Source: Polytrichum commune
Lineage: Eukaryota; Streptophyta; Polytrichopsida; Polytrichales; Polytrichaceae
Direction: 5' to 3'
NCBI GenBank assembly: GCA_950295325.1
Contig: OX485809.1
Coordinates: forward strand, 41,199,081-41,263,080
Length of the DNA stretch: 64,000 bases
Shown: piece by piece, positions 24,241 through 37,308 of the stretch
How positions within the stretch are numbered: position 1 is the first letter of the stretch
Layout: every line of letters begins with the position of its first letter
Made by a program: the position numbers and the translations under genes
The notes under the pieces: model-generated
What the model was told of the DNA's origin: nothing
Seen by the model: the letters and a program-made list of their open reading frames with translations, nothing else
Database searches by the model: none

Positions 24241-25023
24241 TCTAACCTCATGAATATGACACTCCTTTATACGAGAACCTCGATATTATGACACATTTTT
24301 GCGTGACCAAACTTTGTGGTTCAAAACTCCCTCTCTCTTATGCGACTACAACACTCGAGAATGCGACATTTCGAATCTATGTTTTGTCACACTAAAGAGG
24401 TAGTTAATGCTAAAATTCTTTTCATCTATGTTACGCACATCTAAAATACATCCATTTTCACTTGGGAACTACTTGGGAACTTCATTCATCGTTAGGAACT
24501 TAATGATAATTAATTAGGTTGACAAGTGTAGAATGGACATGGTTAGGGGTAGAGTGGCCTCTTGCCTAGTATGTTGCCTTGTACACGGGACCGTGCTATA
24601 GTATCACCCGTGTCTTGATGCTAAACATCACGCATCATCGTTGTTTAGTTTCTTATTAGAGAACTCTTTACATTCTCATGTGAATCAGAATTATCAGTTT
24701 TCACAAGTGAGTAGGGAATCTTAGATAAGATGAGAGTGGCTAACTTGGTTAGGCAACACCAGAGATCTTTGGACTCATTGTTCAAGAGTTCTTGAGAACA
24801 TTTGTATCTATTGGGAGTTATGAGTTACTATTTCATACCATCTATCTTGCTTAAACTCGTTGTCTATATTTTCAAACCCATATTACGTATGTGTTCGTAT
24901 TCCCTCAACGACACGACAACTTTACACCACGTGTCATATTAACGAGAAGAAGACAACACCCCGAGAACACGACCGTGTTTTGTGTGTCCCAAACGCGTCA
25001 TACTAAAGAGGGAGAAACAATAC
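24241..25023. other. Noncoding stretch between two family C repeats
   Basis: Several short inverted matches near the two sides (CTCGATATTATGACAC near 24,270 against GTGTCATATTAACGAG near 24,926) hint at a decayed TIR element, but the boundaries are not convincing. No coding motif is seen. Confidence 0.3.
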
Positions 25024-25113
25024 ATCCTAAACCGGAAGATGATGTCAACATGTAACCGGTCATTCAACCACCCCTAGCTAGCTAGGATCTCGACCGACTC
25101 TATGTATATGCCC
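25024..25113 (+). repeat. Dispersed repeat family C, partial copy 3
   Basis: Only the right half is present: GATGATGTCAACATGTAACC, then GGATCTCGACCGACT and TATGCCCTA. Confidence 0.55.
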
Positions 25114-25280
25114 TAAAACTCCCTTCCCGGGCACCGATCCCAACGCACGGATAACAAGCCCCAAGTGGTCACGAAACCCCCATCTTCGCTCGCTCCCCAT
25201 GTGAACGCGCTCGTGAGAAGTTGGGCCCTTAAAGTGGTGGTGAGTTGAGTACGGCTTGTGAGTGCTTTGGGAAGCGGGAT

Positions 25281-25292
25281 GGGGGGGGGGGG
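25281..25292. repeat. 12-base G run
   Basis: An uninterrupted mononucleotide run. Similar G or C runs of 11-16 bases occur at 25,608, 25,691, 29,563, 39,059, 39,388 and 62,573. Confidence 0.9.
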
Positions 25293-25464
25293 TCGTATCA
25301 TCGTATACATGTATATGTTATGCGCCCGGGTTTGGAGACGTTACTATTTAGGTTATTCTTCGCCACTAGTGTACATACTACGCGGGCGCGTGACTCATCA
25401 ACAGTCCGGGATTCTTGTTGGGATTGCAACTTTGCATGGCGCATGCAAGTCGTTTGGATAGTAT

Positions 25465-25498
25465 GTTGGGGATGGGGATGGGGATGGGGATGGGGATA
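25465..25498 (+). repeat. GGGGAT repeat, G-quadruplex candidate
   Basis: Five tandem GGGGAT hexamers give at least five four-guanine tracts separated by AT. This spacing fits an intramolecular G-quadruplex. Confidence 0.8.
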
Positions 25499-25662
25499 GC
25501 GTCCTATTCAAGGAGTGAGTTCTTGAGTTCATACATTATTGTAAGTGTAATAAGTCTAGTAAGGGGCGTGTTTGAGCATCGTGATGGAGGAGTCCACCTA
25601 GATAAATCCCCCCCCCCCCTTCTTCAATTCATTTGGCGTTGGCCCGGTTGGCCTTCTGTCTC

Positions 25663-25693
<31 letters not shown>

Positions 25694-27595
25694 CCCCCCC
25701 CTCCCTTTCTAAGCTTAGAAGCTTCCGCTTTGGTCTTGGGAATCTGGGCAGGTAGGGGATGTCAACTTACTCTGTATAATATTGGACTCGATTAGTATGT
25801 TTTTTTTTCTGTTTTTTTGTTTTGGGGCACGAATTGAAAAATGGACTTGATTTTTAGTATGAGATGTTGTGAAGCATGTTCGAATCGAGGGCGCTGCACG
25901 GTGTCAGTGTGTGTGTGTTTGACAAATTCTATTCGACGTTCAGCTTCAGGTGCAAAGTGTCACACGTACAGTAGTTGCAATGAGACGTGTTTTATAACCG
26001 TTTCGGAAACGAACATAAACCATTTGTTGTAAATGGTGTTTTGAAACAAGCGTCTAGGTTTAGGGTTTCGGTTGTCATTGTGACTGTGCAATGTGATGGT
26101 CATGTATTTCCCAGTGTTTCTAGAGACGTTGCATTTTATTTTTCTTTATTTTTTTATTGCATTTTTAGAAACGAAAAATTGGTGTTTGGATCAATATTCT
26201 TTCTTGTGTACATAAAGAGATCAACCATCTGAACGTGTGCCATGGAAACGGGAACCTAAGAATTTGAGTGAAGTTTTGATCATGCCAGTTGTGGCAAGAT
26301 AAACATGAATTTCAAGAAACTTTTGCCCCAAGCCAAAACCTTTTTGAAACAAGCAATTTGGAGAGCAACGCATATGATGTTGATGATTCAGAAGTGGCAG
26401 TCATGATGACCATTTCAGTAGGTTAGATGATTTAATTGCTCTTGGTTCACAATAATTTGATAGTTATGAAGTACCTCATGCTTATTCTTGCAAAAACCCA
26501 CACTTTAGCCTTGTCTCTTTATGTTGTTTGCTTCTGGTCCTCACCTAAGCAACACACCAATCAAATCAAAGTTTCCAATCAAGAAAAACACCCGCATACC
26601 TTAGGGTTGAATTGGGTTTCAATAAACCTATGCCGATGGGTACAAAGTGCTCAAACCAGTTGGTACTACACGACTTTGTGACGTCCGTCAATAGACAAAG
26701 TGATGAATTGGAACACGATCTACGATCTAGGGACAACTTGGTTTCCTAACACCTACTGAGGGGGTAATAATAAAACCTTGCCCCCCTGTAGACCGCTTGA
26801 TGATTCATTCCAATTGAAGATCATTGTAGTAATTTGTGATCGTACTTGATCCCGCATACTTAGAGATTAATTTTCTTATAATCCCTACTGTCTACACTAC
26901 TAATCAATGTCTTCACCCTCCCCTACACTGGTTTGCCCGCCCTTGTGGTAAGTTTGGTGAACTTTTCACATGTTTGGAAACATGGGTCATGTTGTCATTG
27001 GGATTAATTACTTACTAAATGATGGATAATGAGGGGGAGGGCAAACTTGGGAAGGGAAGGGAAGGGGAGAGTGGAAATGTTGACTACAATTGTAGAGCCC
27101 CGTAAGTACCATCATAAGATAAACCAACTCTTTAATCAAGGTCATAAACCTTCAATTTTCCCAATTAGTGTACGTGGTACTAATTTTTGAAACACCAACT
27201 ATTTTGCTAACTCTCAAAATTAACGAGGGTTAATATTTTTACTAAGTGATACTAAGTCCATGGGTACATGCTCATTTACCATGTATTCCAAAAAATATTA
27301 GTGCGTGCTCTAAGGTGCTTGTAGAGTGATGAGAAAAAGTATATGCAAACCCATGTTTGTCAATGAATAGAGCCAAAATGAATAGTTCGAGTACAATTAT
27401 TGAATAGTGTTGCTATTAATAATCTTTTCAATGAATATTTCCAAGATGAACAATGCTTTTTGGATCTTTAGGTAACACTAATTTCATAGTGCAAAGAAAT
27501 TTAGTGTCACCTTTACTAATTTTTCACACACGCTCTTAGCTCTCTCTCACTAATTGGGCTAATCAGTTAGTGAGCTTCAACTACGAGCCACTTCA
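25499..27595. other. Noncoding stretch
   Basis: No gene recognised. It contains C runs at 25,608-25,619 and 25,691-25,701 around an A run at 25,661-25,689, and a family F repeat near 26,490-26,610 (listed separately). Confidence 0.5.
26490..26610 (+). repeat. Dispersed repeat family F, copy 1
   Basis: It contains GTTTGCTTCTGGTCCTCA, ACACACCAATCAAAT, TCCAATCAAGAAAA and CGCATACCTTAG. The same landmarks occur near 47,790, 56,225 and 58,405. The class is unknown. Confidence 0.5.
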
Positions 27596-28182
27596 CACAC
27601 AAGGCTGAAGGCCCCTAACCATGGCAATGTAAGAGCTCTCATTGGTCGAAAAGGCAGAGACCGTCCAAGTTCACTTCACACTAGGAGGTGAAGGCCTAAA
27701 GGCTCAAAGAAAAGTTCGTGGATGAAAATTCTACATGAAGTCTTACATGGCAAGTTGTGGATAAGGGTGCATGGTCTACCGGAATTTGCATCAAACCCGC
27801 CTCCAAGAGGCGGTGGGCTTGACGCGAATTCCGGTAGACCATGAGTTTTTTTAAATGTATTTTTCCCAACATGACAGATTTCATGTTAGACTGCAGGGCA
27901 AATTCCATAACACATTCCATGACATACAAACACCACCATGTAATTCTCTTAGATTGATAAAGTTTGAGACATATTATATCAAACCAAATCCTCCCCTCTT
28001 TTACCGTCAAACAAATATGCAATGGTCCCGCAACATGGTTCATTCTCACTTCACACTATGCTTGAGAACCCAAGACTACATAAAATGGCTTTCCCAACAC
28101 CCATGGTACGGCCTTTGGATGAGAGTCGAGGGTCCTCACCATTACAAGGTCACGGCTCTTGGCTCACGTGTGAAGTGGCCCT
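27596..28182. mobile_element. TIR miniature element related to 16,698-17,812
   Basis: The left end AGCCACTTCACACACAAGGC and right end GGCTCACGTGTGAAGTGGCC are inverted repeats, and subterminal blocks (CTCATTGGTC, CCGTCCAAGTTCACTTCACA) match the longer element at 16,698-17,812. It has no coding sequence. It contains the strong hairpin at 27,770-27,843. Confidence 0.7.
27770..27843. repeat. Near-perfect 34-37 bp stem hairpin
   Basis: Arms 27,770-27,803 and 27,807-27,843 both begin or end with CATGGTCTACCGGAATT and its complement and are separated by only three bases. A few mismatches and a short bulge interrupt the stem. A transcript from either strand would fold into a compact precursor-like hairpin. 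The related region of the larger element near 16,887-16,950 is far less paired. Confidence 0.8.
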
Positions 28183-31100
28183 AAGACAAATCAAGAACCA
28201 ACCCGTGAGCGGCACACGTTCACTATTACCTCCTCGATAGGTGTTTAGAAAACCAAACCGCTAATCGATGACCTCGCAAATTGACATGGAAGTATGGTGC
28301 TAGAGATCCAAATACTTCATCCACATCATGGCATGTATAGGTTCCATACAAAAGCCATCCATCCATCCATCCATCCATCCATCCATGGACCCCATGAACA
28401 TGGGCACCCACACATGCACATTATGGGCACCCATACATGCCCATATGAGGAAGTGGACTCCAAGCGGAGAATAACAATGCTTTCTGATGTCATAGGTATT
28501 GACGTTCCGGGTCACTTTATTTGTCCTTCTCTAGATTTAGAAGAGGTATAAAGGTGGCCCAGATAGATGTCATGCTCTTAGAGGCTGGGTCCCATGACCA
28601 ACTGGAATTGAAGTCAATTGCCTTTCAACCTCTTAAAGGCCAAGAAGGATTCATTTGTCCCGGGCAGCACCTCTGCTCGACAATATTACTATTTTGAACC
28701 GTTTGCGTTATAATCTTATGATTTGGGATACATGGACGGCTGAATTTTTGTATGAATGATTTTGATTTATAAGAATGTCATTTTTACAGTCATAGAGATA
28801 CATGTTTTTCTTCAATATGATGTTACATTAGGATGACCTTTTGAGAAGATTTTGCTCGGATCTTTAGGGATTAAATATGATACATTATCATGGCATCATA
28901 TATTGCATGCTTGATAGTGTTTTGATGGTGTTTTTTTTATGCATTATTTATCACCTCGTACAATTTTTTCCCAACTCCAAAAGAAGCACGCAAGAATCAT
29001 ATTTCTTGCAGACAAAGCATAATTGACCGTGACAAGAAGATGGTGACACCTAGCAAGAAGATGGCTACTTTTTTCTATTAATATTTTACCAACAAATTGA
29101 TGAAGTATTGGGAAGAAGTAGAAGAGAAATTCCGTATTCTTTACACATGGTAATGAACTTTGATTTTGTCATTGTGGGATTTTCAAGCACCATCCTCATG
29201 CAATGTGGTCGAATCCCACCATCCCTCAGTGCATGGCCCATACACATATACGGTTTGTAAAAACAACTTTGACACCATTAATTATCACCAAAAACCCATA
29301 CTTAGTTTACGAGGTTATGATTGAAATGAAATAACTACAAACCTTCGGGAATCGCGTTTCCACTCTATATTGTTGCCCGGGTGTTGTTGGCGGGGCCTTG
29401 TTCAAAATGCAAGATCTCTAGCCCTAGGCCATAAAGATGGATAGGACAAGATGTCATGATCTTTTAGTTGGGCCCCATTCACATTAATTCACTTGAGGTG
29501 AAAACACAATCACCTACACTATAGTACGTACACTACTTTCTTTAGTTGATTCCAAACACATTGGGGGGGGGGGGGGGTTGTATGCCTCGTGCAACCGAGG
29601 GGTATTATTCCATGATGTATTTTGATGTAGGGGAGATATCAGATAGAAAATTGTGTTACCTAATTTCATAAACAATGATGATTTAGAATATCATAACATT
29701 ATTTAGAAATTAGGGAGGAAAATATTATTTTATACGTTTGTCATAAAGAAAATCCATAATGTATAAGGTGTAGCTTAGAAGAACACTACACTGATTATCC
29801 CAATTAGTGTGTGTTACTATTTGGAGATACGCAAAGCTATACCCATTTAATGTTAACGTAATATTTTACCAAGTAAAGTCATTTATGTTTTATATTGTCC
29901 AATCAATGTAGTTGCATTGATCCTCATCTCAAAGTCCTAATCATTACTCAAATCCTCACTAAACTATTTACACAATGCGTGAAAGAAGTAACATCAATGT
30001 GAACTTGAAAGGATGGAAGGGAAGGGATACATGTACAAAGTAAGCGCGAAAGAGGGTATTTCTAGTAGCAGGACAAAGATAACCCTGCCCAAATGACAAA
30101 GAAACCTCATTGAGCAATGGATGCATAATTTGTACTCAATAGTATCCAATTTCATCCATCCATGCAACACATATACTACAAGGTGTATAGTACATTCTTT
30201 ATTTAAAATATTAAAATATATATAGAATAATAGGATTAGTGATGTTATCCATAACAATTTATTTATTATGATATGCGATTCCCTATATTCTAGAAAATTA
30301 TTTATCTCTAAGAAATTTCAAGGTCTTGGCCCAATGAATAAAGCACACAATACCATTGGTCAAACGTTGTTTGACAATATTTGATAAGTCATGCCCCCTG
30401 GGTACCAAACATCTTGAAGTGTGTGTATATACATGGTCACTTATCCAAGTGGTGGGCACTTCTAATAACTGTGTAGAATTTTGCTATGCATATAAAGGGC
30501 ATTTTGTCCAAGACCTATGGTTTACATCCATGAGCAAACCTGTCAACATAACAAATGAGATTCAATGAATGTAAATGTTTTGATGCTATTGCAACTCATT
30601 GTTTACTCTCCTCTTGCTTGTTATGCAATCCACAATCTACCTATTGGAATCCCATTGGGATTAAAAAAAAAAAAACCTACAAGAGCCACTTTACCTTGGT
30701 GAGATTGGTACGGCCCCAACTCAAAGAGCAAGGCAACTACCCTTGAGCCATAAATCTATAAGATGGTGTATTTATGTTTGAGTGTAACATTTATAATGTT
30801 GTGTTGTGTTTGTTACACTTGAGACCCGCTATACATGCCAAAAGCAAGAGCCAACAAGTCCCCCCCCCTAATGCACACAACACACTACCCCCATTTGGCA
30901 CACCACAATCCTTGCAAAACACCCTCATACCACACCCATCCTACACCCAAAACCATACATACAAAAAGAATAAATTTCTTAGTGAAATCTCAAATTCAGT
31001 GTAAATGGGACTTAGATGAACCAGAACAATGGGTTCAAACTGGTGTGAATAGGCTATAGTCTAGAGAAATCAAAAAATAGGGGTAGGTAGGACCATAGTC

Positions 31101-32460
31101 TGATAGCAAGGAGCACATTGTTTGATATCTACATATGTTTTGGGCAGGTCATAAAAGGAAAGCCCATTAGAGGTTGAAGTGTGTGAATTCTTAGTTTTGA
31201 CTCATGCAATAACTTTGCCAAATTTCATAATTCTTGAAAAAAATATCTTATGTCCCTTATCATTTGTGAATTGCAGCAATTGTGTGAGTTAGTGTTTTGT
31301 TCGTCAATTGTCTTCGGAATCGTGGTGAATAAAGTGGACTCCAAGGGGATTAAATCAACAATCCATAAACTTAGATTGAATTCACGGGTAGATCACTTAG
31401 TGCATTTTAAAAACGACGTGCGGCATAATATAGAGAGGATTAAAATCATTTGAAATAAAAATTATAAAGGAATTCCAAATAATGAAGGGGCCATTAAATG
31501 TAGACAATCCCATTATAAGTAAGTTAGATGAACATAAAAGGTGGGCCATTATTTTTTTGTAAAATTAATATAGGGGCCGAAGATAAGGATCCTAGAAGGT
31601 ATGTTCAGTATGGTATGTAAATAGGTTTAGGACTCACGGGGATGGATGATAATTGGAATTTTCGTCTGTCCAAAATTACTTAAAAGGAATATAGAGTACA
31701 AAAAATTGCAGTGACTTGGACAACATAAGTAATGGAAGGGTGCAAACAAATGGGCCATTTTTGAAAGTTATGTAATTATAGGGAGGCTTTAATTCAACCC
31801 TTGAAGGTAAATAGCCCCAAAACAAAAAAAACCCAGCCACACGTGGTGCACAAAAATGCCTTAGAGTGATCTACCCGTGATTGAATTTGCTGAATTTACA
31901 GTTGCAGTGAGATTGTAGGATCTACATGGAGTGATTCCCTTATTGCATGTATGCTATAAAAGTGTTAGTACCCCAACCTGAACAAGTATTGATTAAATAT
32001 TGCAATAGGTCAAGGCGATAGTTTGTTAAGAGATATTCGTGGTTAGAATTACAGTCAAGAGGTAAGGAAAATTTAAGAAAGTACCATGCCAACGTAATAT
32101 GAAGTTAGGCCTGGCCTAAAGGGGATGATAGTATGTCGGAAAATGAAACCAACACATAAGGTGAAAGGGGCCATCATCTCCGGGCTGAATTGAAATTTAT
32201 AGCTTTTATGGATAATTCTACAGTGTACGAGTGTCAGCCCTGAACCTCCACCCTTACGCGTCGTAGTCCATGTAGAGGCCTAAGGTTCACATGTAATTAA
32301 TTGACCTCACTTCTCCCTTGACTTGGACCCAATGCCCAAACAATGTTAATGCCACACACACAATTTTACTCCAAATGAAACGAGGTCACAAGCATTTAGA
32401 AATGCTCTCCTTCCTTATGCATTGGCCATAGCCTCACTTGTGGAGTCTGACATGCCACAT
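28183..32460. other. Noncoding stretch
   Basis: No gene recognised. It includes a CATC microsatellite at 28,355-28,386, a 15-base G run at 29,563-29,577 and a short C run near 30,861. Open frames such as 29,994-30,257 (reverse) are short and motif-free. Confidence 0.5.
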
Positions 32461-33875
32461 GATCAAGACACTCCCTACCCTTTATTCTATAAATTAACCT
32501 AACTAACTGATGCACTACTATCCTACCCCTTCGCTAACTAATCACTCAATAACCAACATGCTAGATGGCTGCCTAATTACTAATTCTCAGCCTTGGCTGC
32601 CCAATGACAACTGGTAGGAATAGGCCAGCAACTCTGCTTCTCGGCCCCCCACTCCCTTGTTCTCCTCCCTTGCTGGAGTTCCACTTCAGCCTTCATTGAA
32701 CTCAATCTACCTCAACTTCCTCTCTGTGTGCGTCCTCCAGTTAGGCACTCCCTGGATGAGCTCTGATTCGGTGTAGGGACTTAATGCCCTTCTGGAACCC
32801 TCCTTGAATATTGTCCACACCACCCCGAGAATCTGCTCTGAGTCGCAGATCAGCAGCTGGTAGCCTCTCCTCGCTTTTCCAATTGCCAGCCAAAAGCGTG
32901 ATTTACCGCCCTGGTGTCCCAAAATTCTTGCTCCCAGTTGCTGCATTGATGCAGATAATCCTATGTTCTCACCAGAGGAGGACGCCTTGAATCTCCAGTG
33001 ACCTTCCAATCTTTAGCAGACAACCACCTGCCGCATTCTGCCGTGCGGCCAAAGCATCATCTCCTTCCAGGCGACCAATGATCCAATTCAGGAACATTGA
33101 GAATGCGGCGCTCTTGAGGTCAGCACAACCTCTCTATGGCTTCATTGACCAAACTTCACAATGCCTGCTCCAAGTTCCTTTCCAGCTTCAGTCTTCCACC
33201 CAAGACCAAACATTCCGCTTCTAGAGCAATCACTGTCCACATTCCATCAGCTGCCCAAGAACTGCTCCAGCAATTGCTGTCGGCCGCATCCTCACCCGAA
33301 CGAATTCCTCATTGCTGCCCAGGGGATTCGCAGCCCAAGCCACCTTCTTCTATGCTCTGAGTTTTGACAAAATCCGACCCTTCTCTTCACTGGGAATTCC
33401 ACCCACTTCGATTCCAAGCTCACCGAGTTCGCTCAGAGGCCCAGAGGCCTTCCCTGTCACCTGAATCCTTCGCCGAAGAGAGAGTGAGCTTCTTCCTGGT
33501 TGCACCCAAGACCCTTGCTCACCGAAGCCTCCTGGGATCCGAAAATCAAGTCTCTGATCCACAATTTTGTGGAGCCCCCCCCCCTGTCTTAAAACGAACA
33601 ACAACCTAGCTTAAACAACTACTAATTCAACTAGCAACCAACTATAATTCCACCCATAAATTCACTTAATTCAAGTGTTGACTAAAGCTCAATTAGCTAA
33701 TTACTTGTTTTTTTTATGTCTTTTCCATTTTTCTTTTCTCAACCCGACACCCTACAAAACCAAATCTAAACTTAATTGGAAATCATATCTAAATTTAATG
33801 CCTCAACATTGTTATCACTTGATAACACTAGTAACCGCAACCCTGAGGTCTTCTATGATTTTTAGTGTTTAAGAA

Positions 33876-33904
33876 CACATGTGGGCACCGAATTTCGGCT
33901 CACA
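33876..33904 (-). repeat. LTR-like terminus, reverse orientation
   Basis: Read on the reverse strand it begins TGTGAGCCGAAATTCGGTGC and continues CCACATGTG. It closely matches forward copies at 35,263 and 35,963. The TG start and shared flanking block suggest the 5' boundary of a long terminal repeat extending leftward toward about 32,460. The GC-richer sequence at 32,600-33,600 would be its interior. Confidence 0.5.
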
Positions 33905-35262
33905 ACGAGACTTAGAGTCGAGAGGAATGTAGGCTTCCGTCTAAGTAAGTCATGTAATCATTATAGCCATTGTGAAAGAATTGAACGACCATAGCATGGT
34001 AGCAATTTTGGACAGAGAGCAAATGTTGAAACTATTCTATTTTAAAAGAAGATTTTGTAAACTACTTACACCATGAGCTACTGTGAGTTGGTGCCTATAA
34101 TCCTTAATCATGTAGTGTTGCAAATGAGTGAAGTATTTATTGGCAAGGCGATTGTTTGCTATTGTCAATAATTAAGTTGGATCCGGGGTGATGCTACTGG
34201 ATTATAAGTTGTACAGTTGTAGTGGTTAATTTCTGGTGTAAAAATTGAATTGCGAAATAAGTTGTGAAATCACAAAGGAACAATTCCTTGGTGGTTGTGG
34301 TGAAATTGTATGTTGCAAAGTTGATGTTGAAGGCTATGGTTTTAATGTTGGTGAATAGTTGAGTTTCAAGTGTACTAGCCTTTCAAGGAAGATGAAAGGC
34401 TAACTAGGCAAGACCGTCATCTAGAGAGGTTGGGAAGCGAGTTGGAGGTAGCCGAAAAGACTTGACTGTTGACATCCTGGTAAGCAGTGACTATATGTTA
34501 AAGGAACCGAGAAGGGAAAATGACTTAAAATTGAGAAATCATAATTTGTCAATAATCAAGAATATTGTTAACGATTGTTCCAGTTGATAATCTTGAGAAA
34601 TTAAGTTTGAATGAATTAAGATAAAAAGAAATCGCGAGACGATAGTGATATCAACTACTTCACACTCAATAGTGACCACAATCAAGAGAACCTATGTATT
34701 CAACTAAGAAATCTAAAAACAAGCATTGTCAATGACCATAACTAAATCAATGAAAGTATGATCCATTGCAATTTTGTGGATGCTACATCATAGATTGGCT
34801 AGTGCAACACAAGCTTCATTGTGTAAATCTATTGGATATAAGTTGGAGAATATGGAAAATAAACCAAAATACAACCACATACTTTAGGTTCCATGAATTG
34901 ACCAAGTACTAAGAGTCATTAAGGTGAAGAGGTTAATGGTGAGGCCATGCTTCACGTTGGACGACAATCTCATTCATTAATCCATAATCACCTAGGCATT
35001 CGATACCAATCATGACTATCCTATCCCTAGTTCGGAACCTTATAACTTTGAGTTGAATCTACTTATGATGTGGGCTCACCGCCAAATGAAACCCTTGGGA
35101 AGTGGGAAAAAAAAATATCTGTCATGCATAAGTTGCCTTGACATGGTATTAACTTAAACAAATATGGTACGGAGTGCTATACTATATTCCAAAAGCTAGT
35201 AGTAAGGGCATGTTTACACTAAAGGCATTAGGCCATGGTTCTTAAATGACCATGGTACTAAC

Positions 35263-35288
35263 TGTGAGCCCAAAATTGTGCCCACATG
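35263..35288 (+). repeat. LTR-like terminus, forward copy 1
   Basis: TGTGAGCCCAAAATTGTGCC followed by CACATG. Sequence to the right stays loosely similar to the other forward copy (GGATAAAAAGGAGTG against CATAAAAAGAGTG). Confidence 0.55.
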
Positions 35289-35962
35289 AAGGCTTAACCA
35301 TAAAAATTACTAAAACCTTATAATTATGTTTTCTTGAGTAGCCAAAAGGATAAAAAGGAGTGCGGAGTTAAAAGTCTAGATTAAATCGAGTTAAGTGGTA
35401 AGGTGGGAGTTATGTAAGGCAAGAGGCCTAGGAGAATTAATGGTGGGTCAAGTAAGTAGTTAACTGTGAGTTCTAGGGGGAAACAAAATTAACTAAAGGA
35501 ATGGGGAAGTGGAGTCCTACAAGGGGAAGGGCCAAGTAAAGAGGCCTAACCCCGTTTTTCTTTTCGGGCGGCCCGAAAGAGGCCGGCCAACGCGAGAAAA
35601 AAGGGAGAAGCTTGGAGGGGTCTCAGGAGGCAAGGAAAAAAATCTCATTATGCATGTTGAGGGTTAGAGGAGGAGAGATAAGGTGAGAGAGGGCGAAGCC
35701 CTGCTGAAATGATTGGGAAGGGAGAGGAGAGCAAAGCGTGCACAAAGAGACTCTGATATTGACAGAAATGGTGTCATCGGTCTTCTTCGAGCGGGGGCCG
35801 TGTATCTTTGTATACCACAGCCACGCGACAACGAGAAGAATGGAGGAGTGCAGGCGAGGATGGGAGCCGTTGGAGGGCGGCCAGGCCGTGGCGAGCAGGA
35901 AACCTGTACACATGGTTAGATGAATGTTGGACCTGAGGTCTGGAGTTGAACGGCAAGTCTAC

Positions 35963-35990
35963 TGTGAGCCCAAAATGGTGCCCACATGTG
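35963..35990 (+). repeat. LTR-like terminus, forward copy 2
   Basis: TGTGAGCCCAAAATGGTGCC followed by CACATGTG, exactly 700 bp to the right of forward copy 1. The downstream sequence runs into the minisatellites at 36,385-37,060. No gag or pol coding sequence lies between or after the copies. Confidence 0.55.
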
Positions 35991-36384
35991 GTGATTAACT
36001 CTTCGAAACCAATTTTTGTTTGACTTTGATGTGTTATGATTATTCACAAAACATAAAAAGAGTGAAGTGTGGTGTGGATTTAAGTTTAGGCATTAGAATG
36101 TGTTGTGTGGTTATTTCAAGGTTTGATTTCAATAGGAGAATGCCTTGATTATGTGAGTAGGGGTAAGGTGAAGCAAGGTGAGCTCCGCGGGTTAAATGCC
36201 CACTTTTGGATCCACCTTGGTAGTTTAGGAAGAAGGAAGCTTGGGGGATGGGGATTAGTCCCTACTTTGGAGGAGAAGGTTAAAGGATTGTGATTGGGGG
36301 TGCTAATCCTCTCACCTTATCCTCACTCTCTCTCCCTCTCTCCCTCTTTGCTACTTAAGGTGTTTTTTTCTCTCATTTTCCTCT

Positions 36385-36657
36385 CTCTCCATCAAGCGCT
36401 CTCAAGGGAGCAAGCTCTTAAGAGCTTGAGCCACGTGTGTGGGTTATTAGTTTTTAGTGAAGTTAATTAGTTAAGCTCTCCATCAAGCACTCTCAAGGGA
36501 GCAAGCTCTTAAGAGCTTGAGCCACGTGTGTGGGTTATTAGTTTTTAGTGAAGTTAATTAGTTAAGCTCTCTTTCAAGTCCTCTCAAGGGAGCGAGCTCT
36601 TAGAGCTTGAGGCTTTATGTGTGGAGTAGTTAGTTCTTAGTGAAGTTAGGAAGTTAA
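36385..36657. repeat. 91-bp minisatellite, three units
   Basis: Units start at 36,385, 36,476 and 36,567. The first two are nearly identical; the third is diverged. Units 1 and 2 each contain the perfect 18-base palindrome CAAGCTCTTAAGAGCTTG; unit 3 keeps a broken version. Confidence 0.9.
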
Positions 36658-36840
36658 TCCCTCTCATAAGGAGGGGAAGCTTAGAATCATTAGACTACAC
36701 CTATGAGTGGTTGTTAATTTGGTTAAATTAGTGGAACATGTTAGTCATTAGTTAGGGGACTAGGGGAATGCTTGATTAGACACTAGGTTAGAGGATTGTT
36801 GTTATAATTATTTTGGAACATCAGCCTAGTAGCTAAGGAC

Positions 36841-37060
36841 TGCCCAAACTACGGTCTGTTGGGAACTACAGTCTACTGGGAACTACGGTCTGCTGGGCAG
36901 CACCGAAGGGCCCCCCGACTTAGAATCACAGTCTACTGGGAACTACAGTCTGTTGGGCAGCACCGAAGGGGCCCCCGACTTAGAATCACAGTCGGCTGGG
37001 AATTACAGGCTACTGGGAACTACAGTCTGTTGGGCAGCACCGAAGGGGCTCCGAATTGCA
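36841..37060. repeat. 60-bp tandem repeat with internal 20-bp subrepeats
   Basis: The core unit contains GGGAACTAC(A/G)GTCTG, TTGGGCAGCACCGAAGGGG and CTTAGAATCACAGTC. Two full units and a third, altered unit are present, with extra partial copies of CTGGGAACTAC at the start and before the third unit. Confidence 0.85.
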
Positions 37061-37308
37061 GTGGCTGGCGGCAGCTAAGGGCTCCCAACTTACAAGCTGA
37101 TGGGAGAGCAGCTAAGGTGGCTGGGAAATTAAGGAGGGGTTGAATTAAGTGGGCAGATGGTCCCAAGCTGTGGTTAGTTGTGACCAAAAATGCTACCATG
37201 GTAGTTAGCTAGTTAGGGAAGGGAAGGAATTAAATAAGGTGCTATAACCACCAATTGTTGGAAGTTAATGGGGCTAAGGACACTTAGTAGTTAGCCCAAG
37301 GGCACCAC

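Noticed and set aside
29205-29232. Possible tRNA box B (GGTCGAATCCC)
   Set aside because: No box A or cloverleaf could be drawn around it.
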